A stretch of 64,000 nt of DNA from a virus. The number at the start of each line of letters is the position of its first letter. The first letter of the stretch is position 1. A program made the position numbers and the translations under genes. Location of the stretch: positions 1 through 64,000 of IMG/VR virus record IMGVR_UViG_3300047388_000429. One strand, 5' to 3'. Positions 15,480-23,073 of the stretch are shown here, one piece after another. The notes under the pieces were generated by a model. The model searched no databases. It saw only the letters and a list, made by a program, of their open reading frames with translations, and had not been told where the DNA came from.

Positions 15480-16108
15480 AAATCACCGAGGAAATGAAAA
15501 ACGCTGCTTTAGATGAGTTAGAGACATCAATGGGGAGATGCTCTGTCATGTCTACGAAGGCGGTCTCTACAATCCGCGCCATCTTGCAGCCATCCCAGCA
15601 GCCTATTGCTATTGATTGGGACGGCCTGCACGCATTTAGAAAATATGTATTTAAGCGCGACACAAAAGTGGCCTCATTCCTTGAAAAATGGTTATACGAT
15701 AATGAGACGCGTCCTGCTGGCGATAGCAAGCCATCCCCGCAGCCCGACCCCCATTGCAACATACACCACCAAGATTTATTCCGCAGAGGCTCTGCGCCGA
15801 TACAATGGGTGTGCATGGACTGCGAGAAAGAGGCATATCATTATTTACAAGGACAGAAGCAGCCCGACACCGTGACAATATCGAGGGAGAAATGGCAAGA
15901 ACTGGCTGATTTTCACTTTAATGACATTGATCTGCCAGAAAAGACACAGCTTTATTTAACCGGAATATCTGCGCTGGCTCTTGGTCTTATGCAGGAAACA
16001 AATGCCACAACGTTTACGGCTTCCGCAGAACTTCCGCACAAGGCAAGTGGCAAGCGATACAAGGCGGAGTTTAAATTATCCCTCCTCAACGCCGAAGGGA
16101 AGGTGTGA
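15476..16108 (+). CDS. 210-residue protein of unknown function with possible zinc site
   Basis: The ATG at 15476 overlaps the preceding stop. Residues ~93-120 contain HCNIHHQDLF...WVCMDC, two C/H pairs that could bind zinc. Helical at both ends. The Pro-rich linkers suggest a modular accessory protein. No family recognised. Confidence 0.45.
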   Translation: MKITEEMKNAALDELETSMGRCSVMSTKAVSTIRAILQPSQQPIAIDWDGLHAFRKYVFKRDTKVASFLEKWLYDNETRPAGDSKPSPQPDPHCNIHHQDLFRRGSAPIQWVCMDCEKEAYHYLQGQKQPDTVTISREKWQELADFHFNDIDLPEKTQLYLTGISALALGLMQETNATTFTASAELPHKASGKRYKAEFKLSLLNAEGKV

Positions 16109-16109
16109 G

Positions 16110-16289
16110 GTGAGTGATGTTACAAAACGCCACTATGTTATTGTCGATAAGCAAGGAAACAAAATGATCTACGACCACGAGCTTTCTGTTTCAGAAATTG
16201 CGGAAGTGTTCAAAAAATTGGGTGAGGTAAGGGGCGCACGTTTGTATGTTTATCAACTGCAAAAAGTATATGGAGAGATATTAGAATGA
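16110..16289 (+). CDS. 59-residue protein with GTG start
   Basis: The GTG at 16110 is preceded by GAAGG at eight bases, and the previous stop lies one base before it. The product (YVIVDKQGNKMIYDHELSVS) looks like a small alpha/beta fold. It overlaps the next gene as ATGA. Confidence 0.4.
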   Translation: MSDVTKRHYVIVDKQGNKMIYDHELSVSEIAEVFKKLGEVRGARLYVYQLQKVYGEILE

Positions 16290-16654
16290 CGACACCCCCC
16301 GACAAGATCAGTAAGGCGATTACCACATTAAGAAATACATTGTGGTTAGTAAGCGGACATGTATCGGGTAAAACGGATGAGAACGCACTTGAAGCACTCG
16401 AAACCCTCATCCAAGCCGCCGAACAAAACATCAGGCTCCACGCGCTGTTAAATGAATCCATCCTTATGAACGTTGAGCGCAGAAAAGAAATTGAAGCCCT
16501 CGGCAGGAACGAGGTTGTGGAGGTGACGGTGGAGCAAGCGATTGATGAATGCCAGCTGTGGGCATTATGCGACAATATTATATCTCGCGAAATATTAAGG
16601 AAGATTGCCAAAAAATACGCAGGCAGGGCGATCAGGATCGTGGAGAAAAAATGA
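16286..16654 (+). CDS. 122-residue helical protein of unknown function
   Basis: Mainly helical with heptad-like Leu/Glu patterns in the middle. Coupled by ATGA to both neighbours in the small-ORF train. No family is recognised. Confidence 0.45.
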   Translation: MTTPPDKISKAITTLRNTLWLVSGHVSGKTDENALEALETLIQAAEQNIRLHALLNESILMNVERRKEIEALGRNEVVEVTVEQAIDECQLWALCDNIISREILRKIAKKYAGRAIRIVEKK

Positions 16655-16821
16655 AAACCTACAACGTTACAGTAAAAGCCGCAATAAAAAGAAATTTTTT
16701 AGTTACGGCTAAAAACAAAAAAGAAGCTATTGAGGCCGCAAAGAAGACCGAGTTTTCTGATCACACCGATCTTTTAAAATATCATTGGGCAACAGCGAAA
16801 GTCAGCTTAGATGGAGGGTAG
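16651..16821 (+). CDS. 56-residue protein, DpnD/PcfM-like
   Basis: KTYNVTVKAAIKRNFLVTAK followed by KKEAIEAAKK resembles the short strand-strand-helix proteins called DpnD/PcfM, of unknown function. The match is by pattern only. It starts at an ATGA overlap. Confidence 0.4.
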   Translation: MKTYNVTVKAAIKRNFLVTAKNKKEAIEAAKKTEFSDHTDLLKYHWATAKVSLDGG

Positions 16822-16823
16822 TC

Positions 16824-17114
16824 ATGACACTGGCAAAAGCGATTGAAGCGGTGAGGGAGCATTGTTGCGAAACCAAAGCGGCTCTTGACTACGCAGGATA
16901 CACCAAAGATTACACTGGAGGTTCTTTAAAAGACGCCGTTCATCATATTGAACAAGCCCTCGCCGTGCTGCCGGAGCCGAAGACGGAGGAGGAGATAAAG
17001 AAAATTATCCACAACACTGTGGTCTCATCCATACGTGCCTTCGGTAAGTGGGAAGCTGCGGACATTGTTCGTGCTCTCCGTAACGCCAACGTGCTTTTTG
17101 TCAAGGAGGTGTGA
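16824..17114 (+). CDS. 96-residue protein of unknown function
   Basis: The ATG at 16824 has GGAGGG ten bases upstream. The product is helical with two cysteines (EHCCETKAAL). No family is recognised. Confidence 0.45.
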   Translation: MTLAKAIEAVREHCCETKAALDYAGYTKDYTGGSLKDAVHHIEQALAVLPEPKTEEEIKKIIHNTVVSSIRAFGKWEAADIVRALRNANVLFVKEV

Positions 17115-17117
17115 ACC

Positions 17118-17261
17118 ATGCAAGTGATTTTATACGTTCTCGGAATACTGGTGGTGATCCAGGCATTTATTATTCAAGATCGTCAAACGATAATTTTTAG
17201 ACTTGAGAAGCGTAATGCCGATCTCCTTAAACAAATCGAAACTTTAAAGAAGAAAAAATAA
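17118..17261 (+). CDS. 47-residue membrane protein
   Basis: An N-terminal hydrophobic span (VILYVLGILVVIQAFII) and a short helical basic tail, with AAGGAGG upstream. Its TAA shares a base with the next ATG. Confidence 0.45.
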   Translation: MQVILYVLGILVVIQAFIIQDRQTIIFRLEKRNADLLKQIETLKKKK

Positions 17262-17404
17262 TGCCCACAATAACAGAAGCACTTATCATCGCCGCCATCC
17301 AGACCCTCATAGTCGTCGCCGTCATCTACGGGATCGTCGAGGGCATGCATAGCCTGATGAACTCCGGCCATGTCTTGTCGAACATCGTTCAGGCAAATCA
17401 ATGA
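17261..17404 (+). CDS. 47-residue membrane protein
   Basis: One hydrophobic span (ALIIAAIQTLIVVAVIYGIV). Start-stop coupled to the upstream membrane protein, and its stop overlaps an ATG at 17401 that opens a DUF4326-like remnant. Confidence 0.45.
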   Translation: MPTITEALIIAAIQTLIVVAVIYGIVEGMHSLMNSGHVLSNIVQANQ

Positions 17405-17805
17405 CGCCGGTCCGCGTCCAGCGCAAGCGCACCCGATGCCGTTGGGGTAAGATTAATAAGCCATTTTCTTACCAGAGATCTAAGTTCAGGAGTAATTATT
17501 TTTCCAGCATGAAGATCACGATGACATTGGCGACATACCCACAAAACATCGAGAGGTTTATTATAATCTTTATGATGCTTTTCCAGATTTTTAAATCCAC
17601 CACAATTGAAGCATGGCCGAGGCTTAAGTTTACCAATTTGTTGATATCTATTAGCAAGAGAAACGGCTCTATGTTTTTTCTTTTCCAGATGAGTAAATTC
17701 AGAATATGGTTTTCTGGTCTCGCGCATATAAGTATTATGGCACGTTCTACAATAACGTCCACATTTTCTTTGGGGATTTATCCCGCAATAAGAGCACAAC
17801 TTCAT
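17398..17805 (-). CDS. HNH endonuclease, homing type
   Basis: 135 residues from ATG 17805. An N-terminal CSYCG...CRTCH ribbon is followed by CFNCGGFKNLEKHHKDYNKP and VLWVCRQCHRDLHAG, a complete HNH core with the zinc cysteines. It lies on the opposite strand to its neighbours and is AT-rich in GC-richer surroundings. Its last residues are read backwards out of a truncated DUF4326-like gene, which suggests insertion there. Confidence 0.8.
   Translation of the reverse strand: MKLCSYCGINPQRKCGRYCRTCHNTYMRETRKPYSEFTHLEKKKHRAVSLANRYQQIGKLKPRPCFNCGGFKNLEKHHKDYNKPLDVLWVCRQCHRDLHAGKIITPELRSLVRKWLINLTPTASGALALDADRRH
17401..17448 (+). pseudogene. remnant of a DUF4326-like gene, cut by the HNH insertion
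   Basis: The ATG at 17401 overlaps the preceding stop and opens MTPVRVQRKRTRCRWG, which resembles the first residues of DUF4326 proteins (x-R-I-Q-R-K-R-T-K-G-W). The similarity stops there and AT-rich endonuclease sequence follows. No downstream half is found before the methylase at 17854. Confidence 0.45.
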
Positions 17806-17853
17806 GAAACAATTATGTACCACAACTAATAAAAAAAGTAATCCAGAATCGCA

Positions 17854-18573
17854 ATGAAAAAAGAAATTAAAATTGGAAATTGTACTTTGATTCATGGAGA
17901 TAGCATCAGGGCATTACCAGAACTAGGACAATGCGCAAATCTAGTCATTACAGATCCCCCATATCGGTTGACCGCCGGAGGCTGCACCGAGGGCGGCCTT
18001 CACAAGCGCTTTGGGGGCGGTGGCGTGTACGATAATAGCGGGGAGATCGTTCCCTGCGATATCGACTGGCCTGATTTCATGCCCCTCTTATACGCCGCCC
18101 TAGGCCCTTCTACGCAGGCATATGTTATGTGTAATAATAGGCATATTCAGAACATGCTTGTCGCCGCCGAAAAGGCCGGATTTGATTTCCACAATATGCT
18201 GGTCTGGGACAAGGGGACAGCGACCCCGAATCGTTGGTACATGAAGAACTGCGAGTTCACGGGATTTTTCTACAAGAAGCCCGCCCGCGCGATCGCCGAC
18301 TGCGGGGCCAAGCAGTTGATCAGCTGCCCGCAGGTGGACGTCACGGACCATCCGACGGAAAAGCCGGTTCCGCTGATGCGCCACTACATCGAACAGAGCA
18401 GCGCGCGCGGGGATATTGTCCTCGATCCTTTCATGGGATCTGGGAGTACCGGCGTGGCTGCGGTGCAGTCTGGGCGTCGATTTATCGGCATAGAAAAAGA
18501 TGAGCGTTTTTTCAACATGGCGGTCAGGCGTATTCTGGATGCCGTCGATAATTTTCAGGAGAGATTGATCTAA
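17854..18573 (+). CDS. DNA adenine/N4-cytosine methyltransferase
   Basis: 239 residues. The catalytic motif TDPPY is near residue 34 and FMGSGST (SAM binding) near residue 198, so the order is that of the beta class; HPTEKP precedes the latter. VWDKGTATPNRWYMKNCEF is typical of phage enzymes of this type. There is no clear ribosome site before the ATG, perhaps because the HNH insertion replaced it. It probably works with the other methylases in restriction evasion. Confidence 0.88.
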   Translation: MKKEIKIGNCTLIHGDSIRALPELGQCANLVITDPPYRLTAGGCTEGGLHKRFGGGGVYDNSGEIVPCDIDWPDFMPLLYAALGPSTQAYVMCNNRHIQNMLVAAEKAGFDFHNMLVWDKGTATPNRWYMKNCEFTGFFYKKPARAIADCGAKQLISCPQVDVTDHPTEKPVPLMRHYIEQSSARGDIVLDPFMGSGSTGVAAVQSGRRFIGIEKDERFFNMAVRRILDAVDNFQERLI

Positions 18574-18995
18574 TGGCTAGGGCAGAAATGACGGAAGAGG
18601 AAATAGCAGCACATCTATCATGGATGCCATCTGAAGAAGAAAATGCAGCTATGTGGGCCGAGTTTGCGCGACTTGAGGCGATAGAGAACAAAAAGCTTGA
18701 AGATATAAAACAGCGCGTGAAGGAACTATGTGGACGCAAATTCTACACACTTTTTTTAGAATATCTTCAAAACATGAAAGAAATGTCCACACAGATTCAT
18801 AGTTGGAAATTGACCACAGAAAAACCCTATATAAAGAAAAAGCAGCGGATTGATGAGATCAGCTGTAATTCTCGTATAACGCATGAATATGTAGACCAGT
18901 ACCGCAACGGCGGCATGGAGGGAGATGATTTTGCGGGGCAGATATGGTTGCATATCAAAGGAAATCGTTACTTTAATTTTCACTATAGAATGTAA
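18573..18995 (+). CDS. 140-residue protein of unknown function
   Basis: Its ATG shares a base with the methylase TAA. The N-terminus is acidic and helical, and the C-terminus (HIKGNRYFNFHYRM) is basic and aromatic. No domain recognised. Confidence 0.45.
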   Translation: MARAEMTEEEIAAHLSWMPSEEENAAMWAEFARLEAIENKKLEDIKQRVKELCGRKFYTLFLEYLQNMKEMSTQIHSWKLTTEKPYIKKKQRIDEISCNSRITHEYVDQYRNGGMEGDDFAGQIWLHIKGNRYFNFHYRM

Positions 18996-19009
18996 AGGAT
19001 GACAAAATA

Positions 19010-19153
19010 ATGACCCCAGATTATGAAGCTCTTTACAAGGCGGCGCGCAAATACATCGACAAGTGCCCTTGCGATCCAGATATTAACAGAGATCAACTCG
19101 CGGCGTGGAATTCATTGATCAATTTGGAAGAGAGCATGGGGATCAAAAAATGA
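19010..19153 (+). CDS. 47-residue protein of unknown function
   Basis: The ATG at 19010 follows AAAGGATGACAAAATA. YKAARKYIDKCPCDPDI contains a CxC pair. It overlaps the next gene as ATGA. Confidence 0.4.
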   Translation: MTPDYEALYKAARKYIDKCPCDPDINRDQLAAWNSLINLEESMGIKK

Positions 19154-19320
19154 GTCGCGCCGATCGCGCCGCCGCCCTGATGCGCCTTGAGATCAATAAT
19201 GCGAAAAAAACCGATACTTTCATAAACCGGAACGTCGCCTTCGTGATCTGGGAGGACGGCCAGGAGCGCGTCATCCATCTTCCGTATATGAAATATTTCA
19301 GTTGGATTTGCCGGCAATAG
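19150..19320 (+). CDS. 56-residue protein of unknown function
   Basis: Small alpha/beta protein (INRNVAFVIWEDGQERVIHL). It is the last (+) gene before the leftward lysis genes; 22 bases separate its stop from the convergent neighbour and no terminator is apparent. Confidence 0.4.
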   Translation: MSRADRAAALMRLEINNAKKTDTFINRNVAFVIWEDGQERVIHLPYMKYFSWICRQ

Positions 19321-19342
19321 TTTGTGGATGACGCCCGATAAG

Positions 19343-19714
19343 CTAGATCATGGATCGCGGCCGGATCGGGACCAGCATATGGATGCTCTCGAGCTTTATC
19401 CCTGCGCGGCTCGGGTGAGGATCGTGAGCCAGTTTTCCCTCAAAATAGATCACCGCATGATCGACGCCGCGGGGGCTCGGTCCAAAAGCGAGATAAAAGC
19501 ATTCAGGGCATACGATCCGCCGCGGTTCGAAAGCTATATAACCGTGCTTTTCTAAGAAGTTATGATATCCAGTCCAGAACCCTTCAGGACAATCGTGGAA
19601 ATTCGGGACCACGTCGATCGGCAATTCGAGGATCGACGCCACGGCCGCCTGCAGGCAGTTTCCCTTCGATCCTTTTTCTTTATCGTAAAATTTGTCCTGA
19701 TCAACGGGTTTCAT
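19343..19714 (-). CDS. phage protein with papain/C39-like cysteine-hydrolase signature
   Basis: 123 residues. GNCLQAAVASILELPIDVVPNF and GVDHAVIYFEGKLAHDPHP place a Cys followed by an ALA-type helix and a downstream His, the layout of small phage cysteine-hydrolase-like proteins. Activity is not proven. It lies next to the lysis genes and overlaps the gene upstream by 14 bases. Confidence 0.55.
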   Translation of the reverse strand: MKPVDQDKFYDKEKGSKGNCLQAAVASILELPIDVVPNFHDCPEGFWTGYHNFLEKHGYIAFEPRRIVCPECFYLAFGPSPRGVDHAVIYFEGKLAHDPHPSRAGIKLESIHMLVPIRPRSMI

Positions 19715-20177
19715 TTATTTTGTCCTTATTGACTTTTTGGCGGGTGGTCGCGCCGAACGCTGAAGGCTGATCTTCAGATTTGATCTCGTAAAAAAGGAAG
19801 GGCATCCTCCCCGTATGGGTGACCGCGCCAGGCTTCCCGATTTCAGGGGCACGGCCGGTCAGGATATCCGAGCAATCCCAAGCCCCACGGCTGCCGGTTC
19901 CTCTATGATAGGCCATTCCGGCCCCGCATTCACAGCGCACATATGCCGCATAAATCAGGTCCGTGTCTTTATAATATTTCCCAGCTTTATCGGCGCGCGC
20001 CTTGAGGATCGGCCAGAGAAAATTATAAAAAAATCGGTTTTTAAGATTGTAGAACGGCTGCGAAATAAAAGGCCAAATCCTGTATTTGTATCTGTCGCCC
20101 GTCAGGTAATTGAGGATCTTACCGTGCGCCCAGCATGAGAAAAAACATGTTATAAAACCAAGGATAAACATTTTCAT
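19701..20177 (-). CDS. 158-residue membrane-anchored protein
   Basis: An N-terminal span (MFILGFITCFFSCWAHG) is followed by YAAYVRCECGAGMAYHRGTG and PFLFYEIKSEDQPSAFGA. The C-E-C-G segment and a later Cys may bind metal. Conserved in phages as an unknown protein by pattern; no function assigned. Coupled to the o-spanin gene by four bases. Confidence 0.5.
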   Translation of the reverse strand: MKMFILGFITCFFSCWAHGKILNYLTGDRYKYRIWPFISQPFYNLKNRFFYNFLWPILKARADKAGKYYKDTDLIYAAYVRCECGAGMAYHRGTGSRGAWDCSDILTGRAPEIGKPGAVTHTGRMPFLFYEIKSEDQPSAFGATTRQKVNKDKINETR

Positions 20178-20422
20178 TTTATTTCGTGCCCCAAAAGAGC
20201 CCTGCAGCGATCGATGGACGCCCCTTGGTTTTCTACATACTCAGCGGCCTTCCCGTCCGTTATCGGGGCCGTCGGCCGCAGTGGATGGTCGCACTGATCC
20301 TCCGGATCACTTGGCGCGATTCGGATGAGGCTGGGGCATCCCGCTAATGGCAGCACCAACAAGAGGACTGACAGGGCGCATAAAAATCGGACTTTCGTGC
20401 AACTTTTCATTAATAATTGCAT
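20174..20422 (-). CDS. o-spanin (Rz1-like) lipoprotein
   Basis: 82 residues. A signal peptide with lipobox (LSVLLLVLPLAGC, Cys at ~29) is followed by a Pro-containing, mostly polar mature part. Its first third overlaps the i-spanin gene in another frame, the classic Rz/Rz1 arrangement. It would anchor in the outer membrane and pair with the i-spanin to fuse the envelopes at lysis, so the host is Gram-negative. Confidence 0.75.
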   Translation of the reverse strand: MQLLMKSCTKVRFLCALSVLLLVLPLAGCPSLIRIAPSDPEDQCDHPLRPTAPITDGKAAEYVENQGASIDRCRALLGHEIK

Positions 20423-20639
20423 ATTTATCTCCTATTTTTGCAATTTCGATCTGGGCCGCCACCTTCTGATTATCAGCTGCCGCCGTATATTCTGCCTTGC
20501 AGGCCGCTTCTCCGCTTTTAAAAACATGATGATGATACAAGAGCGCAGCCGTCGCGATGGCCGCGCAACATCCGAGCGTCAACCAGGTTGAAGTTGAAAT
20601 GCCGACCGCGTCTTCCGCAACTTCAGTGACGATACCCAT
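20307..20639 (-). CDS. i-spanin (Rz-like)
   Basis: 110 residues. The start at 20639 shares TAATG with the endolysin stop. One N-terminal membrane span (STWLTLGCCAAIATAALLY) is followed by a helical, Glu/Lys/Ala-rich periplasmic part. It follows the endolysin gene and overlaps the lipoprotein gene, as for Rz. Confidence 0.7.
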   Translation of the reverse strand: MGIVTEVAEDAVGISTSTWLTLGCCAAIATAALLYHHHVFKSGEAACKAEYTAAADNQKVAAQIEIAKIGDKYAIINEKLHESPIFMRPVSPLVGAAISGMPQPHPNRAK

Positions 20640-21145
20640 TAGGAGCCCAATCCTTTCAAGCAAGCATTCATTTGTTCTTCTCGGCGCGTGACGATCCCGT
20701 AACAGTTATTTGCTTTTACACGGCAATCTTTCCCAGCGACATAAACCCATCGAGGGAACTGTCGGCATGCGCCCGCAATATCGCCGGATTTAATGAGCCT
20801 GAGCATCGTTGATTTTTTAAAATTTCCCGCGCCGGCATTGAAGACTTCATCGACAAATACCTTTTTTGTCTCCGGCGGGATCTTCGCACCACCCGTCAGA
20901 AAATCCACAGTGGCAATCGCATTGACGGTATCACTGTGCAAAAATTCCTTGCATTGCTCATCCGTGGCGACGTCGCCTTCTTTCACACCATCGGTGTGAC
21001 CGGAGCATATCGTGTAAATACCGCCGGTATCTTTGTAAGCGTGGTGAACTATACCTTCGTGAGGTCTAATAAAATTCATGCAGCAGATGACGAATGCTGC
21101 GCTGGTGCCCGCTGCGATCTTGGAAAGACGTGGATTATTTCCCAT
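20639..21145 (-). CDS. SAR endolysin, GH24 lysozyme
   Basis: 168 residues from ATG 21145. An uncleaved-type N-terminal signal-anchor (AAGTSAAFVICCMNF) precedes the T4-lysozyme triad: Glu30 in HEGIVHHAYKD, Asp39 and Thr45 in GIYTICSGHT. Cleaves the glycan strands of peptidoglycan. A SAR endolysin is exported by Sec and activated when the membrane depolarises. The typical Gly/Ala-rich anchor supports this reading. Confidence 0.88.
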   Translation of the reverse strand: MGNNPRLSKIAAGTSAAFVICCMNFIRPHEGIVHHAYKDTGGIYTICSGHTDGVKEGDVATDEQCKEFLHSDTVNAIATVDFLTGGAKIPPETKKVFVDEVFNAGAGNFKKSTMLRLIKSGDIAGACRQFPRWVYVAGKDCRVKANNCYGIVTRREEQMNACLKGLGS

Positions 21146-21154
21146 CACCTTCCT

Positions 21155-21189
21155 CCAAAATAATCGCCGAGGGGACTGCCCTCGGCGAT
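21155..21189 (-). terminator. Rho-independent terminator
   Basis: An 11-bp stem (ATCGCCGAGGG / CCCTCGGCGAT, 21163-21173 and 21179-21189) is followed on the minus strand by UAUUUUGG. It lies between a small helical gene and the endolysin gene. Confidence 0.75.
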
Positions 21190-21194
21190 CAATG

Positions 21195-21443
21195 TCAGGC
21201 GCCCGTTACCTCTGTGGCAACTTCTGTCGCAGTTGTCTCCACCGTTTTTTCAACAGTTTCTGCGCCGGCCGCGACCGTAGTTTCGACGGCCGTTACTTCG
21301 ATTTCTTTCTTTTCGACCGCAGCCTTTTCGTGCGCCAACAGCGCATCGATCTTGGCGTGAGCCTCAGCAAGGACAGCCTCGATTTCAGCCTTGAGATGTT
21401 CGCCTGCGGTTTCGACTTTTGTTATCAGGTCTTGTAGGCTCAT
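21195..21443 (-). CDS. 82-residue coiled-coil protein
   Basis: Ala/Glu/Thr-rich and helical over its length, with a Thr/Val-rich C-terminus (TVETTATEVATEVTGA). No family is recognised. A strong terminator follows. Confidence 0.45.
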   Translation of the reverse strand: MSLQDLITKVETAGEHLKAEIEAVLAEAHAKIDALLAHEKAAVEKKEIEVTAVETTVAAGAETVEKTVETTATEVATEVTGA

Positions 21444-21500
21444 GATCTATTTTCCTTTTTAAGATTTAAGACTTTGGTTTGTAGATTCGCGAGCTCCATC

Positions 21501-21902
21501 CTACGCTGCTGCGGAGGCAGACGCTGTATCTGTGCCATTGCCGTTTTGATCTCCCGCTGGACTGGCTACCACCGGAGGCGCTGATACCGCTACCTGAATA
21601 GCGGAAAGAACTCCGTTCGTTACCGCCTGTGCGATTACATTGGCGTCCTGATCAGTGATATCGATATTCAGAGACAGCGCCTGCGCCTTGATAAGCACGG
21701 CCGCCGATTGAATGGCCGCCTGCGGCTGTTGTCCGCCAGCGATGGTCGCGAGCGCCAACGTCGTCGGCTCAGTGAGATCAAGGGCGGAAAATTTGGTGAC
21801 CAGGCCATTGAGCATCTCAATGTTGGCCTGCAGCAACGTATAAAGAGACGGGGCCGGTGCCTTGAAGAGCGGGATGACTTTATCGACTAAAGCAGTGGAC
21901 AT
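21501..21902 (-). CDS. 133-residue protein of unknown function
   Basis: The N-terminus is helical (LYTLLQANIEMLNGLVTKF) and the C-terminus is Ala/Ser/Gly-rich and probably disordered. A candidate promoter (TTGTGC, 17 bp, CATGAT near 21945) lies between it and the last tRNA. Possibly a small virion or lysis accessory; not recognised. Confidence 0.45.
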   Translation of the reverse strand: MSTALVDKVIPLFKAPAPSLYTLLQANIEMLNGLVTKFSALDLTEPTTLALATIAGGQQPQAAIQSAAVLIKAQALSLNIDITDQDANVIAQAVTNGVLSAIQVAVSAPPVVASPAGDQNGNGTDTASASAAA

Positions 21903-21984
21903 ATTACTTCCTTTCAGATTTTGAATCCGCGGGGATGCGGTAAAAGAATCATGGCAGATATTTTTTTATTGCACAATCGAAAAG

Positions 21985-22058
21985 TGGTTCTGGGGGCACG
22001 GATCGAACGTGCATTACCTGATTCAAAGTCAGGGGGCCTACCATTAGCCGACCCCAGA
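21985..22058 (-). tRNA. tRNA-Gln(TTG)
   Basis: Full cloverleaf: TCTGGGG/CCCCAGA acceptor, anticodon loop CTTTGAA, T-arm GCACG-TTCGATC-CGTGC, encoded CCA. Confidence 0.92.
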
Positions 22059-22063
22059 AAAAG

Positions 22064-22135
22064 TGGGTTGTGCGCGGGATTTGAACCCGATACGCCGAGT
22101 CACAATCGGCTGCTTTGCCGTTAAGCTACGCACAA
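22064..22135 (-). tRNA. tRNA-His(GTG)
   Basis: Acceptor TTGTGCG/CGCACAA, anticodon loop TTGTGAC, discriminator C as expected for bacterial His, encoded CCA. The base before position 1 is T, so the usual G-1 is not encoded. The T-stem is one pair short. Confidence 0.85.
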
Positions 22136-22138
22136 ACT

Positions 22139-22212
22139 TGGCAGAGGGCCTGTGAATCGAACACAGATTAGCCGTTTTGGAGGCGGCGAGCTTGCCATTA
22201 GCAGAGCCCTCT
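22139..22212 (-). tRNA. tRNA-Trp(CCA)
   Basis: Acceptor AGAGGGC/GCCCTCT, anticodon loop CTCCAAA, discriminator G, encoded CCA. One mismatch at the base of the anticodon loop (C31-A39). Confidence 0.88.
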
Positions 22213-22226
22213 AAATTGGTCGGCGA

Positions 22227-22634
22227 TCACTTGCCGTGTTTTAAATATTTCTCCCGTCGTACTCTCTGTTGTTTTTCCTTAGTCCATGTACTCCACTCAT
22301 CTCTACGCCTTCCCGAGCGGGCAGCGTCCCTTTCTCCCTTAGACGCATAGAGTTGATTAGGCTTCGAAGCCGCAGAACAGTTGCAACTCAAATGCGAGAA
22401 CGCGATGTTTTCTAGGTCAAAGAAAGATGCCAAAGGATCAGCCGCTCCCATCCATGCCTCCTTGTGCTCGATGGACATATCCGACGAAGATATGATCTCA
22501 TTTTGACACCTGAAACACTTGTTAAGGCCAGCTTTACACACTAGTGAGAAAAGAACATTCTTTCTCAGTTTATGTGTGGCAGTACCTATGGGCATCCCGA
22601 GTAAGGACGCTTTCTTGTCGTTATGTTTGCTCAT
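22227..22634 (-). CDS. HNH endonuclease between tRNA genes
   Basis: 135 residues. NKCFRCQNEI (zinc pair), MSIEHKEAWMG (catalytic His) and FFDLENIAFSHLSCN form an HNH core. The basic C-terminus (SGRRRDEWSTW) resembles phage relatives that insert in intergenic spots. It separates tRNA-Trp from tRNA-Pro and shares their strand. Confidence 0.8.
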   Translation of the reverse strand: MSKHNDKKASLLGMPIGTATHKLRKNVLFSLVCKAGLNKCFRCQNEIISSSDMSIEHKEAWMGAADPLASFFDLENIAFSHLSCNCSAASKPNQLYASKGERDAARSGRRRDEWSTWTKEKQQRVRREKYLKHGK

Positions 22635-22668
22635 CGTTTACCTCCGTATTTAATGTTGCAAACGAATG

Positions 22669-22744
22669 TCGGTACGGCAGGATTTGAACCTGCGATCCTC
22701 TGGTCCCAAGCCAGATGGGGACGGCCAGACTCCCCTACGTACCG
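22669..22744 (-). tRNA. tRNA-Pro(TGG)
   Basis: Acceptor CGGTACG/CGTACCG, anticodon loop CTTGGGA. CCA is not encoded (the sequence after the discriminator reads CA), so the host CCA-adding enzyme is needed. Confidence 0.9.
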
Positions 22745-22751
22745 TTTATTT

Positions 22752-22828
22752 TGGTGGGCCGCCTCGGACTTGAACCGAGAGAAAGCTTGTTCCTAAGACA
22801 AGTGCGTCTGCCATTCCGCCAGCAGCCC
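22752..22828 (-). tRNA. tRNA-Leu(TAG)
   Basis: Anticodon loop CTTAGGA on a CTTGT/ACAAG stem; acceptor GGGCTGC/GCGGCCC; encoded CCA. Confidence 0.9.
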
Positions 22829-22829
22829 A

Positions 22830-22912
22830 TGGTGCGAGTAATCAGAATCGAACTGATACGCCGAAGCGAGCGATTTTAAGTCGCTTGCGTCTACCTATTC
22901 CGCCATACTCGC
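22830..22912 (-). tRNA. tRNA-Leu(TAA)
   Basis: Class II tRNA with a variable arm (CGCTTCGGCG). Anticodon loop CTTAAAA; acceptor GCGAGTA/TACTCGC; encoded CCA. Confidence 0.92.
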
Positions 22913-22937
22913 TTATAAAATTCTCCTTTCGCGCAAT

Positions 22938-22967
22938 AAAAAAACCCCGCCTTGTTTAGGGGCGGGG
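22938..22967 (-). terminator. terminator inside the tRNA array
   Basis: On the minus strand CCCCGCC and GGCGGGG form a stem followed by seven U. It ends the short unit that begins at about 23067. Confidence 0.85.
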
Positions 22968-22995
22968 TTCAGAGCTTTCGCACTCTTACCGTATA

Positions 22996-23067
22996 TTACC
23001 GCCCAAGCATAAAGGCTCCCAGTGGGAGTTGCTGTAAATGCCAGGGCTGTAACAAATTCTTTTTCAT
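22996..23067 (-). CDS. 23-residue leaderless mini-ORF in the tRNA array
   Basis: The product begins MKKNLLQPWHLQQLPLG. Its ATG lies exactly six bases after a TATTGT -10 box, so the transcript would start at or next to the start codon. A terminator follows the stop by about 30 bases. A non-coding RNA reading is equally possible. Confidence 0.4.
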   Translation of the reverse strand: MKKNLLQPWHLQQLPLGAFMLGR

Positions 23068-23073
23068 TGTTTT

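Noticed and set aside
17401-17829. 142-codon (+) frame across the HNH gene
   Set aside because: Only the first ~16 codons look like a real protein; the rest is antisense of the HNH gene.
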